Positions 25,971-35,823 of a DNA stretch of 61,196 nt are shown one piece after another. The notes beneath the pieces are model-generated. The model had not been told where the DNA came from. It was given only the letters and a program-made list of their open reading frames with translations, and searched no databases. This DNA comes from Lysobacterales bacterium (GTDB taxonomy: Bacteria; Pseudomonadota; Gammaproteobacteria; Xanthomonadales; SZUA-36). Within the stretch, counting starts at the first letter, position 1. Every line of letters begins with the position of its first letter. The translations under genes were made by a program, and so were the position numbers. The DNA lies in the NCBI GenBank assembly GCA_013042915.1, contig JABDPF010000063.1, positions 1 to 61,196 on the forward strand. The letters are read 5' to 3'.

Positions 25971-27674
25971 CTATTTTCGGCGCTGCGCCATTTCTTTCTC
26001 GATTCGGGCCCAGGAATCGCGCAGCGTGACGATGCGGTTCAGTACCGGGCGGCCGGACTTCGAATCGACAAGGTCGTGGCAGAAATATCCGGTTCGTTCG
26101 AACTGGTAGAAGTCACCAGGCCCGCCTTCCGCCACCTCCGGTTCGACGATGACATGTTCCATAACGTCCATCGAATGCGGGTTCAGGAACTCACGGAAGT
26201 CATGGTCCTTCTCCCCCAACGGGTTGGGCACGGTGAACAGGCGGTCGCACAGGCGCACCTCTACCGGCACCCCGTGCTCAGCGGAAACCCAGTGGATCGT
26301 TCCCTTGACCTTGCGACTGGCGCCCGGCATTCCGCTGCGGGTGTCCGGGTCGAATTCGCAGTGCAACTCGGCGACGTTGCCGGATCCGTCCTTGATCACG
26401 TTGGTGCATTGCACGATGAACGCATTGCGCAAACGAACTTCGCCGCCCGGCTTGAGGCGGAAGAACTTGCGCGGCGGATCCTCCATGAAATCGCTGCGCT
26501 CAATCCAGATTTCCCGCGTCAGGGCTACCCGGCGCGTGCCCATTTCCTCATTCTGTGGATGAAGTGGCGCTTCGAGCCACTCGGTTTCCCCTTCCGGCAA
26601 GTTGGTCAACACGACCTTGAGCGGGTCCATCACGGCCATCGTGCGCGGCGCACGGACGTTGAGATCGTTGCGTACGTAGTTTTCCAGTACACCCATGGAT
26701 ATGATGCTGTTCGATTTCGACACGCCGAGGTCTGACCAGAAGGCCCGGATGGCCTCCGGTGTGAAACCGCGGCGACGCAAGCCGGCCAGCGTCGGCAACC
26801 GCGGATCGTCCCAACCCTTGACGTGCCCCTCTTCGACCAACTCTCGCAGACGCCGCTTGCTCATCACGGTGTAATCCAGGTTGCCACGCGAGAATTCGAT
26901 CTGCCTTGGCATACTGGGCGTGGGGATATTTTCCAGGAACCATTCGTACAGGGGCCGATGCTCTTCGAATTCCAGCGTGCACAGGGAATGCGTGATGCCC
27001 TCGATGGCGTCCGAGATACCGTGCGCCCAGTCGTACATCGGGTAAATGTGCCACTCGTCCCCGGTTCGATGATGACGGGCGTTCCGAATGCGGTACATGA
27101 CCGGGTCGCGCATGAAGCGGTCGGGCGAATTCATGTCGATCTTGGCCCGCAGCACGTACTTGCCGTCCTCGAATTCACCGTTTTTCATCCGCTCGAACAG
27201 GTCCAGGCTTTCCTCGACCGGGCGATTGCGCCAAGGACTTTCGCGACCTGGCTCGTTGTTCATCCAGTCACCCCGATAATCGAGCATTTCATCCGCGCTG
27301 AGTTCTTCCACATACGCTTTTTCGGTGCGGATCAAATGCACCGCAAAGTCGTAAAGCTGGCCGAAATAGTCTGAGGCATGGAACAGGTTGTCCCACTCGA
27401 ATCCGAGCCAGCGCACGTCGTCCATGATCGCGTTCATGAAGTCCTCGTTCTCTTTGAGGGGATTCGTGTCGTCGAACCGCAGGTTGGTCCGGCCGCCGAA
27501 CTCGTCCGCGATTCCGAAGTTGAGGCAAATCGACTTTGCGTGCCCGATGTGCAGGTGCCCGTTCGGTTCCGGCGGGAAACGCGTGACGATCTCCTGGTGC
27601 TTGCCCGATTCCAGGTCCTCGATGACGATGTTCCGAATAAAATTTGTGGGCACGGCGGGGGCGTCGCTGCTCAT
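25971..27674 (-). CDS. glnS: Glutaminyl-tRNA synthetase
   Basis: The 567-residue class I synthetase has the HIGH motif in FPPEPNGHLHIGHAKS (about 34-49) and the KMSKS-equivalent VMSKRRL. The catalytic region FDDTNPLKENEDF and a C-terminal anticodon-binding beta-barrel follow. It charges tRNA-Gln with glutamine directly; its presence is typical of Gammaproteobacteria rather than alpha- or epsilon-subdivisions, which use GatCAB. It has its own upstream space after the terminator at 27784-27815, so it is likely transcribed separately from mnmG. Confidence 0.97.
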   Translation of the reverse strand: MSSDAPAVPTNFIRNIVIEDLESGKHQEIVTRFPPEPNGHLHIGHAKSICLNFGIADEFGGRTNLRFDDTNPLKENEDFMNAIMDDVRWLGFEWDNLFHASDYFGQLYDFAVHLIRTEKAYVEELSADEMLDYRGDWMNNEPGRESPWRNRPVEESLDLFERMKNGEFEDGKYVLRAKIDMNSPDRFMRDPVMYRIRNARHHRTGDEWHIYPMYDWAHGISDAIEGITHSLCTLEFEEHRPLYEWFLENIPTPSMPRQIEFSRGNLDYTVMSKRRLRELVEEGHVKGWDDPRLPTLAGLRRRGFTPEAIRAFWSDLGVSKSNSIISMGVLENYVRNDLNVRAPRTMAVMDPLKVVLTNLPEGETEWLEAPLHPQNEEMGTRRVALTREIWIERSDFMEDPPRKFFRLKPGGEVRLRNAFIVQCTNVIKDGSGNVAELHCEFDPDTRSGMPGASRKVKGTIHWVSAEHGVPVEVRLCDRLFTVPNPLGEKDHDFREFLNPHSMDVMEHVIVEPEVAEGGPGDFYQFERTGYFCHDLVDSKSGRPVLNRIVTLRDSWARIEKEMAQRRK

Positions 27675-27783
27675 GGCTCGGTTCCTGTTCGGTTACGTGG
27701 TGCGATAGACAAGCGTCGGATTTTACCGCAATTTCTTGCAAACTAGCCAATACCCTCAAAAACACGCCAACCGGGGTTTCGAT

Positions 27784-27815
27784 AAAAAAAGCCCCGGAAA
27801 CTCCGGGGCTTTAAA
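27784..27815 (-). terminator. Intrinsic terminator upstream of glnS
   Basis: On the minus strand GCCCCGGAG then TTTCCGGGGC forms an eight-to-nine-base-pair GC stem with a short loop, followed by seven T. It ends transcripts coming from mnmG, or a small RNA between mnmG and glnS. The plus strand has a weaker U-tract. Confidence 0.85.
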
Positions 27816-27895
27816 GGCGTATCGCATAAGGCATAGAAGTGTGGGGACTGCCTGTCTAGAGGGGCGATACGCTAGGCACAGTCAACTTACACATC
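27784..27895 (-). ncRNA. Candidate small RNA between mnmG and glnS
   Basis: A 304-base gap separates mnmG and glnS. Within it, 9-bp arms GCGTATCGC (minus-strand 27872-27864) and GCGATACGC (minus-strand 27825-27817) enclose about 38 bases, and the intrinsic terminator follows at once. TTGACT at minus-strand 27885-27880 is a possible -35. No reading frame of note lies here. It may be a short regulatory RNA or just the 3' structure of the mnmG mRNA. Confidence 0.35.
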
Positions 27896-27978
27896 CAGCA
27901 TAACCACCCGGCGTTAAAAAAAAGTAAATCGATCGTTTTGAATTCGTGATTTGCGATCGCAACAGAACGGGTATTGAT

Positions 27979-29865
27979 TCAGGCCACGCGTGGCCGTGTT
28001 TTTTTGAGATGAATCAACACAAGGGAGACCGCTGCAGGGGTCATCCCCGGAATCCGGGATGCCTGCCCGATGGTGAAAGGCCGCACTTGCTCGAGCTTTT
28101 CGCGTACCTCGGAGGACAAACCCCGTACATGACCATATTCGAAACCATCTGGGATGGCCATGTCCTCGTGCCGACGACGGCGCTCGATGTCATCGCGCTG
28201 GCGCCCGAGGTATCCTGCGTAGCGCACCTGGATCTCAATTTGCTCGGCCACGCGTGGGTCGGGGACGCCCGGGCCGAAACCGTCGGCGGACACCAGTTTC
28301 CCGTAGCTCATCTCGGGGCGGCGCAACAGGTCCAGGGCGCGCGCCTCGCGGCTGACGACCAGGCCGTGGGCCGCTTCAAGCGCTTTCGCATAAAGACCCC
28401 CGGGCGCTACCCAGATCGCCTCGAGCCGGGCGCGTTCCGCTTCGATCGCGTCGCGCTTTTTGCAAAACGCCTGCCAGCGTGTGTCGTCGACCAGGCCCAT
28501 TTCGCGCCCGGTTTCCGTCAGCCGCAGGTCCGCGTTGTCCTCGCGCAGCTGCAACCGGTATTCGGCGCGACTCGTGAACATCCGGTAAGGCTCCCGGGTT
28601 CCCTGTGTTACGAGGTCGTCGATCATGACGCCCATGTACGCTTCTTCCCTTCGCGGCGTCCACGGTGACTCGCCCCGCACCCTGCGCGCGGCGTTGATAC
28701 CTGCCACCAGGCCCTGGGCAGCAGCCTCTTCGTACCCGGTCGTGCCGTTGATCTGCCCGGCGAAAAACAGCCCCGATACGTGCTTGGTTTCGAGCCAGGT
28801 GTGCAATTCGCGGGGATCGAAGAAATCGTACTCGATGGCGTAACCGGGCCGGGTCACGTGCGCGCTCTCGAATCCGCGGATCGAATGCACGACGTCCAGC
28901 TGAACATCGAACGGCAGGCTGGTCGAAATACCGTTGGGATAGAGTTCCCGGGTCTCGAGGCCCTCCGGCTCCACGAAAATCTGGTGACTGTCACGATCGG
29001 CAAATCGAACGACTTTGTCTTCGATCGACGGGCAATAGCGTGGACCGACTCCTTCGATGGTCCCCGCGAACAACGGTGACCGATGCAGCGCACGGCGAAT
29101 GATGTCGTGGGTTTTTTCCGAGGTGTGAGTGATCCAGCAGCATACCTGCGAGGGATGATGCTCGGGGTTGCCCAGGTAGGAGAAAACCGGGCGAGGCCGA
29201 TCGCCTGGCTGTTCCTTCATAACGCTGAAATCGACGGTTTTTCCATCGATTCTCGGTGGCGTGCCAGTTTTCAGACGCGCCACCGTGAAAGGCATCTCGC
29301 GCAAGCGCTCCGCCAGTGCGATCGCGGGCGGGTCGCCAGCGCGACCTCCCGAGGTCTGTTCCTCTCCCACGTGTATTTTTCCACCCAGGAAGGTACCGGT
29401 CGTCAGCACCACCGCGGGTGCATGGAATTCCACGCCCCCCGCCGTGCGGCAGCCGATGACGCGATCGCCCTCTAGCAGCAGATCGTCGACCGCCGACTGG
29501 AACAGCGTCAGCTTATCCTGATTTTCAACGATGGCGCGGACGTGTCCCCGGTAAAGGCTTCGGTCACACTGAGCGCGCGTGGCGCGCACCGCGGGACCCT
29601 TGCGCAAATTGAGTGTGCGCATCTGGATTCCTGCCGCATCGGCGGCTTGCGCCATCAAGCCACCCATTGCGTCGATTTCCTTGACCAGGTGTCCTTTGCC
29701 AATGCCGCCAATGGCGGGGTTGCAGCTCATTTGGCCCACGGTCTCGATGTTGTGCGTCACCAGCAGAACACGCGCGCCGCTGCGAGCCGCGGCCAGCGAG
29801 GCCTCGGTTCCGGCGTGGCCACCACCGATCACGATCACGTCATAGTTGTGGGGATAACGCATCAA
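27979..29865 (-). CDS. mnmG: tRNA uridine 5-carboxymethylaminomethyl modification enzyme, FAD subunit
   Basis: The 628-residue protein begins with the FAD motif [24 protein letters not shown]. It carries [22 protein letters not shown] and the [19 protein letters not shown] region of MnmG/GidA, followed by the helical C-terminal tRNA/MnmE-binding part. With MnmE it modifies wobble U34 of tRNAs. rsmG, often found next to gidA, is not here. Start at 29865. Confidence 0.97.
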   Translation of the reverse strand: MMRYPHNYDVIVIGGGHAGTEASLAAARSGARVLLVTHNIETVGQMSCNPAIGGIGKGHLVKEIDAMGGLMAQAADAAGIQMRTLNLRKGPAVRATRAQCDRSLYRGHVRAIVENQDKLTLFQSAVDDLLLEGDRVIGCRTAGGVEFHAPAVVLTTGTFLGGKIHVGEEQTSGGRAGDPPAIALAERLREMPFTVARLKTGTPPRIDGKTVDFSVMKEQPGDRPRPVFSYLGNPEHHPSQVCCWITHTSEKTHDIIRRALHRSPLFAGTIEGVGPRYCPSIEDKVVRFADRDSHQIFVEPEGLETRELYPNGISTSLPFDVQLDVVHSIRGFESAHVTRPGYAIEYDFFDPRELHTWLETKHVSGLFFAGQINGTTGYEEAAAQGLVAGINAARRVRGESPWTPRREEAYMGVMIDDLVTQGTREPYRMFTSRAEYRLQLREDNADLRLTETGREMGLVDDTRWQAFCKKRDAIEAERARLEAIWVAPGGLYAKALEAAHGLVVSREARALDLLRRPEMSYGKLVSADGFGPGVPDPRVAEQIEIQVRYAGYLGRQRDDIERRRRHEDMAIPDGFEYGHVRGLSSEVREKLEQVRPFTIGQASRIPGMTPAAVSLVLIHLKKTRPRVA

Positions 29866-29986
29866 TTACAGAAACCGTGTTGCAGGGGACCGCGTATTTT
29901 ACTGAAAACTTGAGGAAATGTCCCCAGCAGCTAGTCGGGCACACCAAAGCGGCCAGGCAGACGTCTTATTTGACGATGATTCGCTG

Positions 29987-30622
29987 TTACTGCTTGTGGA
30001 TTTTTACGCTGCTGCTGGCGGACGACCGTGCCCGGGGCGCTGGCGCACTCCGCGGTGCGGCCCGCGCCGATGACGACGATTGTCTCGGGGCGCTGCTGTG
30101 GGAACGCGGGGCCGGGCTCGTGGAACGGCTTGACGGTTTGTTTGACCCGTAGCCCTTTGCCGCCATGCGCTGTTTCATTGCCGGGGTGGAATACCGGTAG
30201 GGATATCGGCTCTTGTTGTAGCGCAGCGGCTCGATGGTCGCCGCACGAAAATCCATCGGCGTCAAGGAAGGTGTCAGGTCGGATGGGGTTCTGCTTGCGC
30301 GTCTCTCGTACAGCCAATCACCGCGAGGTACATACGACTGCGCGACGCGAGCGTTCGGGCCAGTGAAGGGATGGCACCAATAGCAGTGCGGCCGGTACCA
30401 GCTGTAATGAGGTCCCGCGATCGGCGCGTGCCAGATGGGGTAATACCACGACCAGGAGTACGGCCCGTAATACGGGAAACCGAAATACGTGTCGACATAA
30501 CGGTAGACGGGCGGTGAGGCCGCATAATAAACACCGTCCCCGCCGTCTTTCACCTCGTAGGGGTAGGTCGTGCAGCCGGCAAGAAAAACCGCCAGCATCA
30601 GGCTGTAAAACCGCTTCGTCAC
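29987..30622 (-). CDS. Putative lipoprotein, aromatic-rich then serine-rich
   Basis: The 211-residue protein has a lipoprotein signal (MLAVFLAGC, Cys17). Residues about 30-85 are unusually rich in Tyr, Trp, His and Pro (YYGPYSWSWYYPIWHAPI, HCYWCH). The C-terminal third is low-complexity Ser/Arg/Pro/Ala (RSTSPAPRSHSSAPRQ). Such low-complexity basic tails occur in envelope proteins, but I recognise no family. The serine-rich tail extends towards the mnmG promoter; the gene has its own start region after 30622. Confidence 0.65.
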   Translation of the reverse strand: MTKRFYSLMLAVFLAGCTTYPYEVKDGGDGVYYAASPPVYRYVDTYFGFPYYGPYSWSWYYPIWHAPIAGPHYSWYRPHCYWCHPFTGPNARVAQSYVPRGDWLYERRASRTPSDLTPSLTPMDFRAATIEPLRYNKSRYPYRYSTPAMKQRMAAKGYGSNKPSSRSTSPAPRSHSSAPRQSSSSARAAPRSAPAPRARSSASSSVKIHKQ

Positions 30623-30714
30623 ATCAGTTAGGATAGCATATCGTTACGGCGTCGATCTCCCGGTGCGACAGGATCACAGCCGCCAACCTTCATCTCGATG
30701 GGAGTCGCAAGCAC

Positions 30715-30933
30715 ATGGCATCATGCATTTACGAACTTCAGGGCTACTCCGTCGTGTTGCACCGGATCGCATTCATCACCCGGGTGTTCGAGGCCGACGA
30801 GGGAGAGGGCTTCCAGTTCAACGTCCGGTTTTCAGGTGACCTGCGACTGTCCCCCCGGTTCCCAACCCGCCACGAAGCCGACCTGCAACGCAGCCTGTTG
30901 CTACAGGCGCTGGACCAGGCGCTTCAGGGCTGA
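30715..30933 (+). CDS. Small conserved-looking hypothetical protein
   Basis: This frame of 72 residues starts with ATG after GGGAG ten bases upstream. It encodes a soluble, slightly acidic protein (MASCIYELQGYSVVLHRI, then FEADEGEGFQFNVRF), which looks like a compact beta-rich domain. No family is recognised. It overlaps the 3' end of the convergent lipoprotein gene by 10 bp. Its length and ribosome site make it plausible but unproven. Confidence 0.5.
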   Translation: MASCIYELQGYSVVLHRIAFITRVFEADEGEGFQFNVRFSGDLRLSPRFPTRHEADLQRSLLLQALDQALQG

Positions 30934-31331
30934 ACCAGGGTCGCACCGGCCTGCCCGGGTGCAAACACCTCGATCTGCAGCCAGAACACGGAGCCTTGAG
31001 CAGCCGCTTCGGGCGGCTCGACCGTAAAGGGCTCGGTGCTGTGTGGCGCAGCGTGTTCCGACCAGCGGACCTGAATCGCGTTTCCCGTATACCGCTGCAC
31101 CGGAAACGACGTTTGGCACTTGCTGCGTGGCAGGATGTTGCCGCAACCCGCAAAGCGGCCGCTTGCCGGCACTTCGATCATCACGTCCCTGACCGCGTAA
31201 TTGAGGCGATTCCAGATCACGATACCCTCGATATTGAATTCAACGGAAGGTGATTCCGTTACCCTCGGCTTGCTCGAACAGGCGGTTAGCAGCAGAACGG
31301 CAAGCAGTGCCAGGGCGAGAACCTGTTTCAC
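30924..31331 (-). CDS. Putative lipoprotein of unknown function
   Basis: From the GTG at 31331 the protein has 135 residues with a lipoprotein signal (VLALALLAVLLLTAC). The frame extends to an ATG at 31424 and holds another ATG at 31385, and no start has a strong ribosome site. The mature part (NIEGIVIWNRLNYAVRDVMIEVP, CGNILPRSKCQTSFPVQRY) has two cysteines that could form a disulphide and an immunoglobulin-like beta pattern. No known family is recognised. It lies between pepN and the small ORF. Confidence 0.6.
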   Translation of the reverse strand: MKQVLALALLAVLLLTACSSKPRVTESPSVEFNIEGIVIWNRLNYAVRDVMIEVPASGRFAGCGNILPRSKCQTSFPVQRYTGNAIQVRWSEHAAPHSTEPFTVEPPEAAAQGSVFWLQIEVFAPGQAGATLVQP

Positions 31332-31470
31332 CCTGATCGATGAGTTATGGGCGCACGGCACCCGGGACTTTCCCAGCGACAGCATGGAATGAGTCTCGCT
31401 TCCCTGCTCCCGCCTTTGGCGCAAGACCGTGCGAAGGCGTCCGGAGAAAGGACGTTGTCGCCGACAATCA

Positions 31471-34131
31471 TCACGCCTCGTCCGGATTGGAGAGGCTCAG
31501 CGCGTTGCCGACGATCTCAGCGGTGTTGGGCGAGAGCCGGCCAGAACCCGCGAGCCGCTCCAGTTGGGCCCGCATACGGCGTCTTCGATCGGCGTCGTAA
31601 CGAGTCCATCGATTGAATGCACCGGCCAAGCGGGCCGCAACCTGGGGGTTGAGTTCGTCGAGCGCGAGGATCTGGTCCGCCAGCAGTCGATAGCCTGCTC
31701 CATTGCCGGCGTGAAAGGCGGTGGGGTTGCTGTGGCTCAGCACGCCCAGCACGGCGCGTACCCGGTTTGGATTACGCAGGTTAAAGGTCGGGTGGCCCAT
31801 CAGGCCGGCAACCCGGTTTACGGTTTCCCGGCCGGGCGTGGCAGCCTGTATCGAGTACCACTTGTCCAGCACCAGGGGATCGTTGATCCAGCGTTGTTCG
31901 AACGCGGCCAGCGATGCCTCGGCCGAAGGCGTCCCTTTCCACACGAGCCCCTGCAGGGCGGCCAGCGTATCCGTCATGTTATCGCTTGCAGCCAGTTGGG
32001 CATCCGCGAGCGCCATGCCCGCGGGTGTCTCCATCAGGTACGCGAGAACCACGTTACGAAGGCTGCGCCTGGCGATTTCCGAAGACGCGTTGTCATAGGG
32101 CCCGGTCGGCGTCAACGACTCGTAGCGTTCCAGCAACAGCGCCTTGAAACGATTCGCAAGACCCGAGCGAAGAAAGTTTCTCGCCTCGTGGATGCCCTCG
32201 ACATCGACTTCCCGCATGGCTTCGGCAAGGTAGGCCTCATCGGGCAGCATCATGGCCTGGGCAAGCAGGGCGGGATCGGCGGAATCATCCCGCAGCAGCG
32301 CCAGGAAAGCCGTTTCAAGCACTTCGTTCGCGCGCATTTCGACACCTTTCGCCCGCCGTGCCACGTTATCCAGGATGGTTCGCTGGGCGAGTCGCTGGGC
32401 TGCCTCCCAGCGAACGAAATCGTTGCTGTCGTGGCCCATCAAGACGGCAAGCTCTTCGTCCCGGTAGGGATAGTCGAGTTCGATCGGTGCGGAGAAATCC
32501 CTCAGCAAAGACGGAACGGGCGCCTCGTCGATGTTTCGAAAGACATAAATCTCGCTCACGGACTCCAACAGTAACAGCGCGGAATCGTCCACGATCTGCC
32601 CACCTCGCTCAAGGTCAAGCGTCAATGCGCGTCCATCCTGCCCCAAAAGACCCATCTTGAACGGAATCATGACCGCGGTTTTGTCCGACTGGTCCGGCGT
32701 GGGCGGCACGTGCTGCGACAGGCTGAGGGTGTAACACCGCGAGGCCTCGTCGTACTCTCCGCGAGCCGTCACTACCGGGGTGCCCGACTGCCCGTACCAG
32801 TGCCCCAGTCCGGACAGATCGCAACCGTTTGCGTCGGCCATGGCCGCGAGAAAATCATCGCAGGTGACGGCCTGGCCGTCGTGGCGCTCGAAATACAGCC
32901 GCATGCCTCGCTGAAAACCCTCCTCTCCGAGCAAGGCGTGGTACATCCGGATGATCTCCGCGCCCTTCTGATAAACCGTCATCGTGTAAAAGTTATTGAT
33001 TTCCTTGTATTTATCTGGCCGAATCGGGTGTGCCATGGGACCGGCGTCTTCCGGAAACTGCTGGCTTCGCAGGAAGCGGACATCCTGAATGCGCTTGACT
33101 GCCCGCGACTGCATGTCGGAAGTAAATTCCTGGTCACGAAAAACCGTCAGACCCTCCTTGAGGGTCAATTGGAACCAGTCGCGGCAGGTGACGCGATTGC
33201 CGGTCCAGTTATGAAAATACTCGTGACCAATCACGCTCTCGATGCCCTGGTAATTGGCATCGGTGGCCGTTTCGGGACTCGCCAAGACGTAAATCGAGTT
33301 GAAAATATTGAGCGACTTGTTCTCCATTGCGCCCATGTTGAAGTCGTTGGTAGCGACGACGTGGTACACGTCCAGGTCGTACTCCAGCCCGAACCGATCC
33401 TCGTCCCACTTCATCGCTTTTATCAGCGACTGAACGGCATGCGCACACTTCCCGGCGTTGTCCGGTTCCACGTAGAAACGAATCGCCACGTCGCGACCAT
33501 TCCGAGTTTCGAAACGATCCTCGATACAGGCGAGATCGCCCGCCACCAGTGCGAACAGATAACTGGGTTTCGCGAACGGATCGACCCAGCGTACCCAGTG
33601 CCGCCCGTCATCGCCCTCGCCGGATTCCACCGCGTTGCCGTTGGACAGCAACACCGGGTAGCGATGGCGATCGGCTTCCACGGTCACGTCGAAACGCGTC
33701 ATGACATCGGGACGGTCGGGAAAATACGTGATCTGGCGAAAGCCCTCCGCCTCGCACTGGGTCAGTAGAAAATCTCCCGAACGGTACAGGCCCTGCAAGG
33801 CGGTATTCTCATCCGGACGGATGCGAACCTCGATGTCGACCCGGCAGGGGCCGCCCGGGTATGGCAAGTCGAGCCCGTCGGGACGAAGATCGTACGCCCC
33901 ATCATCGAGCCTCTGACCGTCGATGGCCACGGATACCAATTCGAGATCGCGGCCGTCCAGCGAGATCTTCTGGTCTTCACCCTGACCCCCGCGGGGTACG
34001 AGGTTCAGTGTGGATTGCACCCGCGTGCACTCGTCGTCGATGAAAAACTTGAACGTTGCTTCTTCCAGCGCCCATGGATAGGGCTGGTAGTCCTTGCGGA
34101 AGACCGCCGTGTCAGACAGTTCTTTGCTCAT
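31471..34131 (-). CDS. pepN: Aminopeptidase N (M1 family)
   Basis: The 886-residue protein (E. coli PepN, 870) has the exopeptidase motif MGAMENKSLN and the zinc site HEYFHNW with the third ligand in KEGLTVFRDQEF. The proteobacterial PepN C-terminal helical domain follows. It removes N-terminal residues from peptides in the cytoplasm. It is divergent from the Ser/Thr dehydratase gene; the ~100-base gap would hold both promoters. Confidence 0.96.
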   Translation of the reverse strand: MSKELSDTAVFRKDYQPYPWALEEATFKFFIDDECTRVQSTLNLVPRGGQGEDQKISLDGRDLELVSVAIDGQRLDDGAYDLRPDGLDLPYPGGPCRVDIEVRIRPDENTALQGLYRSGDFLLTQCEAEGFRQITYFPDRPDVMTRFDVTVEADRHRYPVLLSNGNAVESGEGDDGRHWVRWVDPFAKPSYLFALVAGDLACIEDRFETRNGRDVAIRFYVEPDNAGKCAHAVQSLIKAMKWDEDRFGLEYDLDVYHVVATNDFNMGAMENKSLNIFNSIYVLASPETATDANYQGIESVIGHEYFHNWTGNRVTCRDWFQLTLKEGLTVFRDQEFTSDMQSRAVKRIQDVRFLRSQQFPEDAGPMAHPIRPDKYKEINNFYTMTVYQKGAEIIRMYHALLGEEGFQRGMRLYFERHDGQAVTCDDFLAAMADANGCDLSGLGHWYGQSGTPVVTARGEYDEASRCYTLSLSQHVPPTPDQSDKTAVMIPFKMGLLGQDGRALTLDLERGGQIVDDSALLLLESVSEIYVFRNIDEAPVPSLLRDFSAPIELDYPYRDEELAVLMGHDSNDFVRWEAAQRLAQRTILDNVARRAKGVEMRANEVLETAFLALLRDDSADPALLAQAMMLPDEAYLAEAMREVDVEGIHEARNFLRSGLANRFKALLLERYESLTPTGPYDNASSEIARRSLRNVVLAYLMETPAGMALADAQLAASDNMTDTLAALQGLVWKGTPSAEASLAAFEQRWINDPLVLDKWYSIQAATPGRETVNRVAGLMGHPTFNLRNPNRVRAVLGVLSHSNPTAFHAGNGAGYRLLADQILALDELNPQVAARLAGAFNRWTRYDADRRRRMRAQLERLAGSGRLSPNTAEIVGNALSLSNPDEA

Positions 34132-34233
34132 GGATTATCCCGGCTGTTTCAGGCAGCCCGCCGTTTTGGGGGCTGGTGTCATTGATGGAACGGCCCGTAT
34201 TATAGGGCCTGGAATCCCATCGAGTCGCCCAGC

Positions 34234-35211
34234 ATGACCGTTGACCCTCTGCAGGACATACCCGACATCGCCGATATCCACCTGGCGCATGCCCGAATAC
34301 GCCTCCAGATTCGGCAGACGCCGGTCCTCAATGACCCGGGACTGGACGAGGAACTGGGATGTCGCCTGTATTGCAAATGCGAGAACCTGCAGCGCACCGG
34401 TGCGTTCAAGTTTCGCGGAGCCAGTAACGCGGTCTTGCGCCTGGAGGAGGAAGGCATCGACGGCAACCTGGCCACCCACTCCTCGGGAAATCACGGCGCC
34501 GCGCTGGCCCTAGCCGCTAATCTCGCCGGGCGCACCGCGCACGTGGTGATGCCCGACAATTCTTCGAAGATGAAAATCGACGCCGTGCGGAGCTTTGGCG
34601 GCGTGGTCCATTTTTGCGAACCGACCCACGAATCGCGCAAAGCGGGCCTCGACGCGTTGGCCCGGGAGGGCATGATTGCCGTCCATCCCTACGATGAATC
34701 ATCCATCATCGCCGGTCAGGGCACGGCCGCGCTTGAGCTGGAGCAAAGCGTGCCCCAATTGGAACAGGTCATCACACCGCTCGGCGGAGGCGGGCTGATC
34801 GGCGGCACGGTAATCGCGACCCGGGCGTGGGGTGTCGAGGTGTTCGGCGTCGAGCCCGCCGGCGCGGCCGATACGGTTCTGAGCCTCGAGAGGGGACGGA
34901 TCGTGGATGATTATCGGCCCGACACCATCGCCGACGGTTTGCGAGCCATCGTTGGCCAGCGCAACTTCTATCTCGTTCAAAAGCACGTGAAGCAGGTATT
35001 GACCGTCAGCGACGACGATATCCGTCGCGCCATGGCCCTGTTCTGGCGCAAATTGAAAATGCTGATCGAACCGTCGTCCGCCACCGTCATCGCAGCCGTT
35101 CGCAATCACCCGGAGCTGTTTGCCGGTAAAAGGGTCGGAGCGATTCTCAGCGGCGGCAACATCCACCCGTCGGGCTGGAACGAGCTGACGGCGGACGCAT
35201 CGACGGGCTGA
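34234..35211 (+). CDS. PLP-dependent serine/threonine dehydratase family enzyme
   Basis: The 325-residue fold-type II PLP enzyme has the lysine motif LQRTGAFKFRGASNAV, the substrate loop THSSGNHGAALALAA and the phosphate-binding TPLGGGGLIGG. It lacks the C-terminal ACT-like domain of biosynthetic IlvA. It therefore resembles catabolic threonine dehydratase, serine racemase or hydroxyaspartate dehydratase, and the substrate cannot be decided from sequence. It is monocistronic, divergent from pepN and convergent with msrC. Confidence 0.82.
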   Translation: MTVDPLQDIPDIADIHLAHARIRLQIRQTPVLNDPGLDEELGCRLYCKCENLQRTGAFKFRGASNAVLRLEEEGIDGNLATHSSGNHGAALALAANLAGRTAHVVMPDNSSKMKIDAVRSFGGVVHFCEPTHESRKAGLDALAREGMIAVHPYDESSIIAGQGTAALELEQSVPQLEQVITPLGGGGLIGGTVIATRAWGVEVFGVEPAGAADTVLSLERGRIVDDYRPDTIADGLRAIVGQRNFYLVQKHVKQVLTVSDDDIRRAMALFWRKLKMLIEPSSATVIAAVRNHPELFAGKRVGAILSGGNIHPSGWNELTADASTG

Positions 35212-35244
35212 CCCGTTAGAGGGGTCCTTTATCTCAGGGCTTAC

Positions 35245-35751
35245 TCAACCGCGATCCGCGGGTTTCCGGGGGGTGCCCAGTGACCGGACGTAAATCTCCG
35301 CTATCTGTCGAAGCATCCGTTCGTCTCCTTTCCCGAACCGGCCCGGTACCGGACTGTCGATATCGAGCACCCCCAGCAATTCATCGCCACGCAGCAAGGG
35401 AATGACGATCTCCGAACGGGTCGCGGCATCACAGGCGATATGCCCTTCGAACGCGTCCACATCAGCCACCCGCAGTACCCGCCGCGTGACTGCCGCGGTG
35501 CCGCACACGCCCTTGCCCAGGGGAATCTCCACGCAGGCCGGCTGGCCCTGGAAGGGTCCCACCAATAAACGCCCCTCCTTGAGGAAATAAAAACCGGCCC
35601 AGTTCACGTCCGGCAGGGAAAGAAACAGCAACGCTGACAGGTTGGCTGCGTTGGCCACCCTGTCCGTTTGGCCAGCCAGCAATGCTTCTGCCTGCTGGAT
35701 CAGCCGGCCGGGCTCTGCAAGCCAATCGGTATCTGTTATCTGCTCAAACAT
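35245..35751 (-). CDS. msrC: Free methionine-(R)-sulfoxide reductase (GAF domain)
   Basis: The 168-residue GAF-domain protein matches fRMsr/YebR in length and motifs: NWAGFYFL, LVGPFQGQPACVEIPLGKGVCG and HIACDAATRSEIVIPL. These contain the conserved cysteines. It reduces free L-methionine-R-sulfoxide using thioredoxin. A strong terminator upstream separates it from pilQ. Confidence 0.92.
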   Translation of the reverse strand: MFEQITDTDWLAEPGRLIQQAEALLAGQTDRVANAANLSALLFLSLPDVNWAGFYFLKEGRLLVGPFQGQPACVEIPLGKGVCGTAAVTRRVLRVADVDAFEGHIACDAATRSEIVIPLLRGDELLGVLDIDSPVPGRFGKGDERMLRQIAEIYVRSLGTPRKPADRG

Positions 35752-35768
35752 GGGGCGTTAGACTAAAA

Positions 35769-35797
35769 CAAACGCCCGGGCGATGCCCGGGCGTTTG
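35769..35797 (-). terminator. Intrinsic terminator of the pil operon
   Basis: A perfect 13-bp inverted repeat (CAAACGCCCGGGC, a three-base loop, then GCCCGGGCGTTTG) is followed on the minus strand by TTTTAG. It is 27 bases downstream of the pilQ stop and upstream of msrC. Confidence 0.85.
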
Positions 35798-35823
35798 CCT
35801 TCGTTGATAAATAGGTGCGAACG

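Noticed and set aside
27817-27872. tRNA gene between mnmG and glnS
   Set aside because: The inverted repeat lacks the T-loop GGTTCGAATCC pattern and an anticodon stem of usual size.
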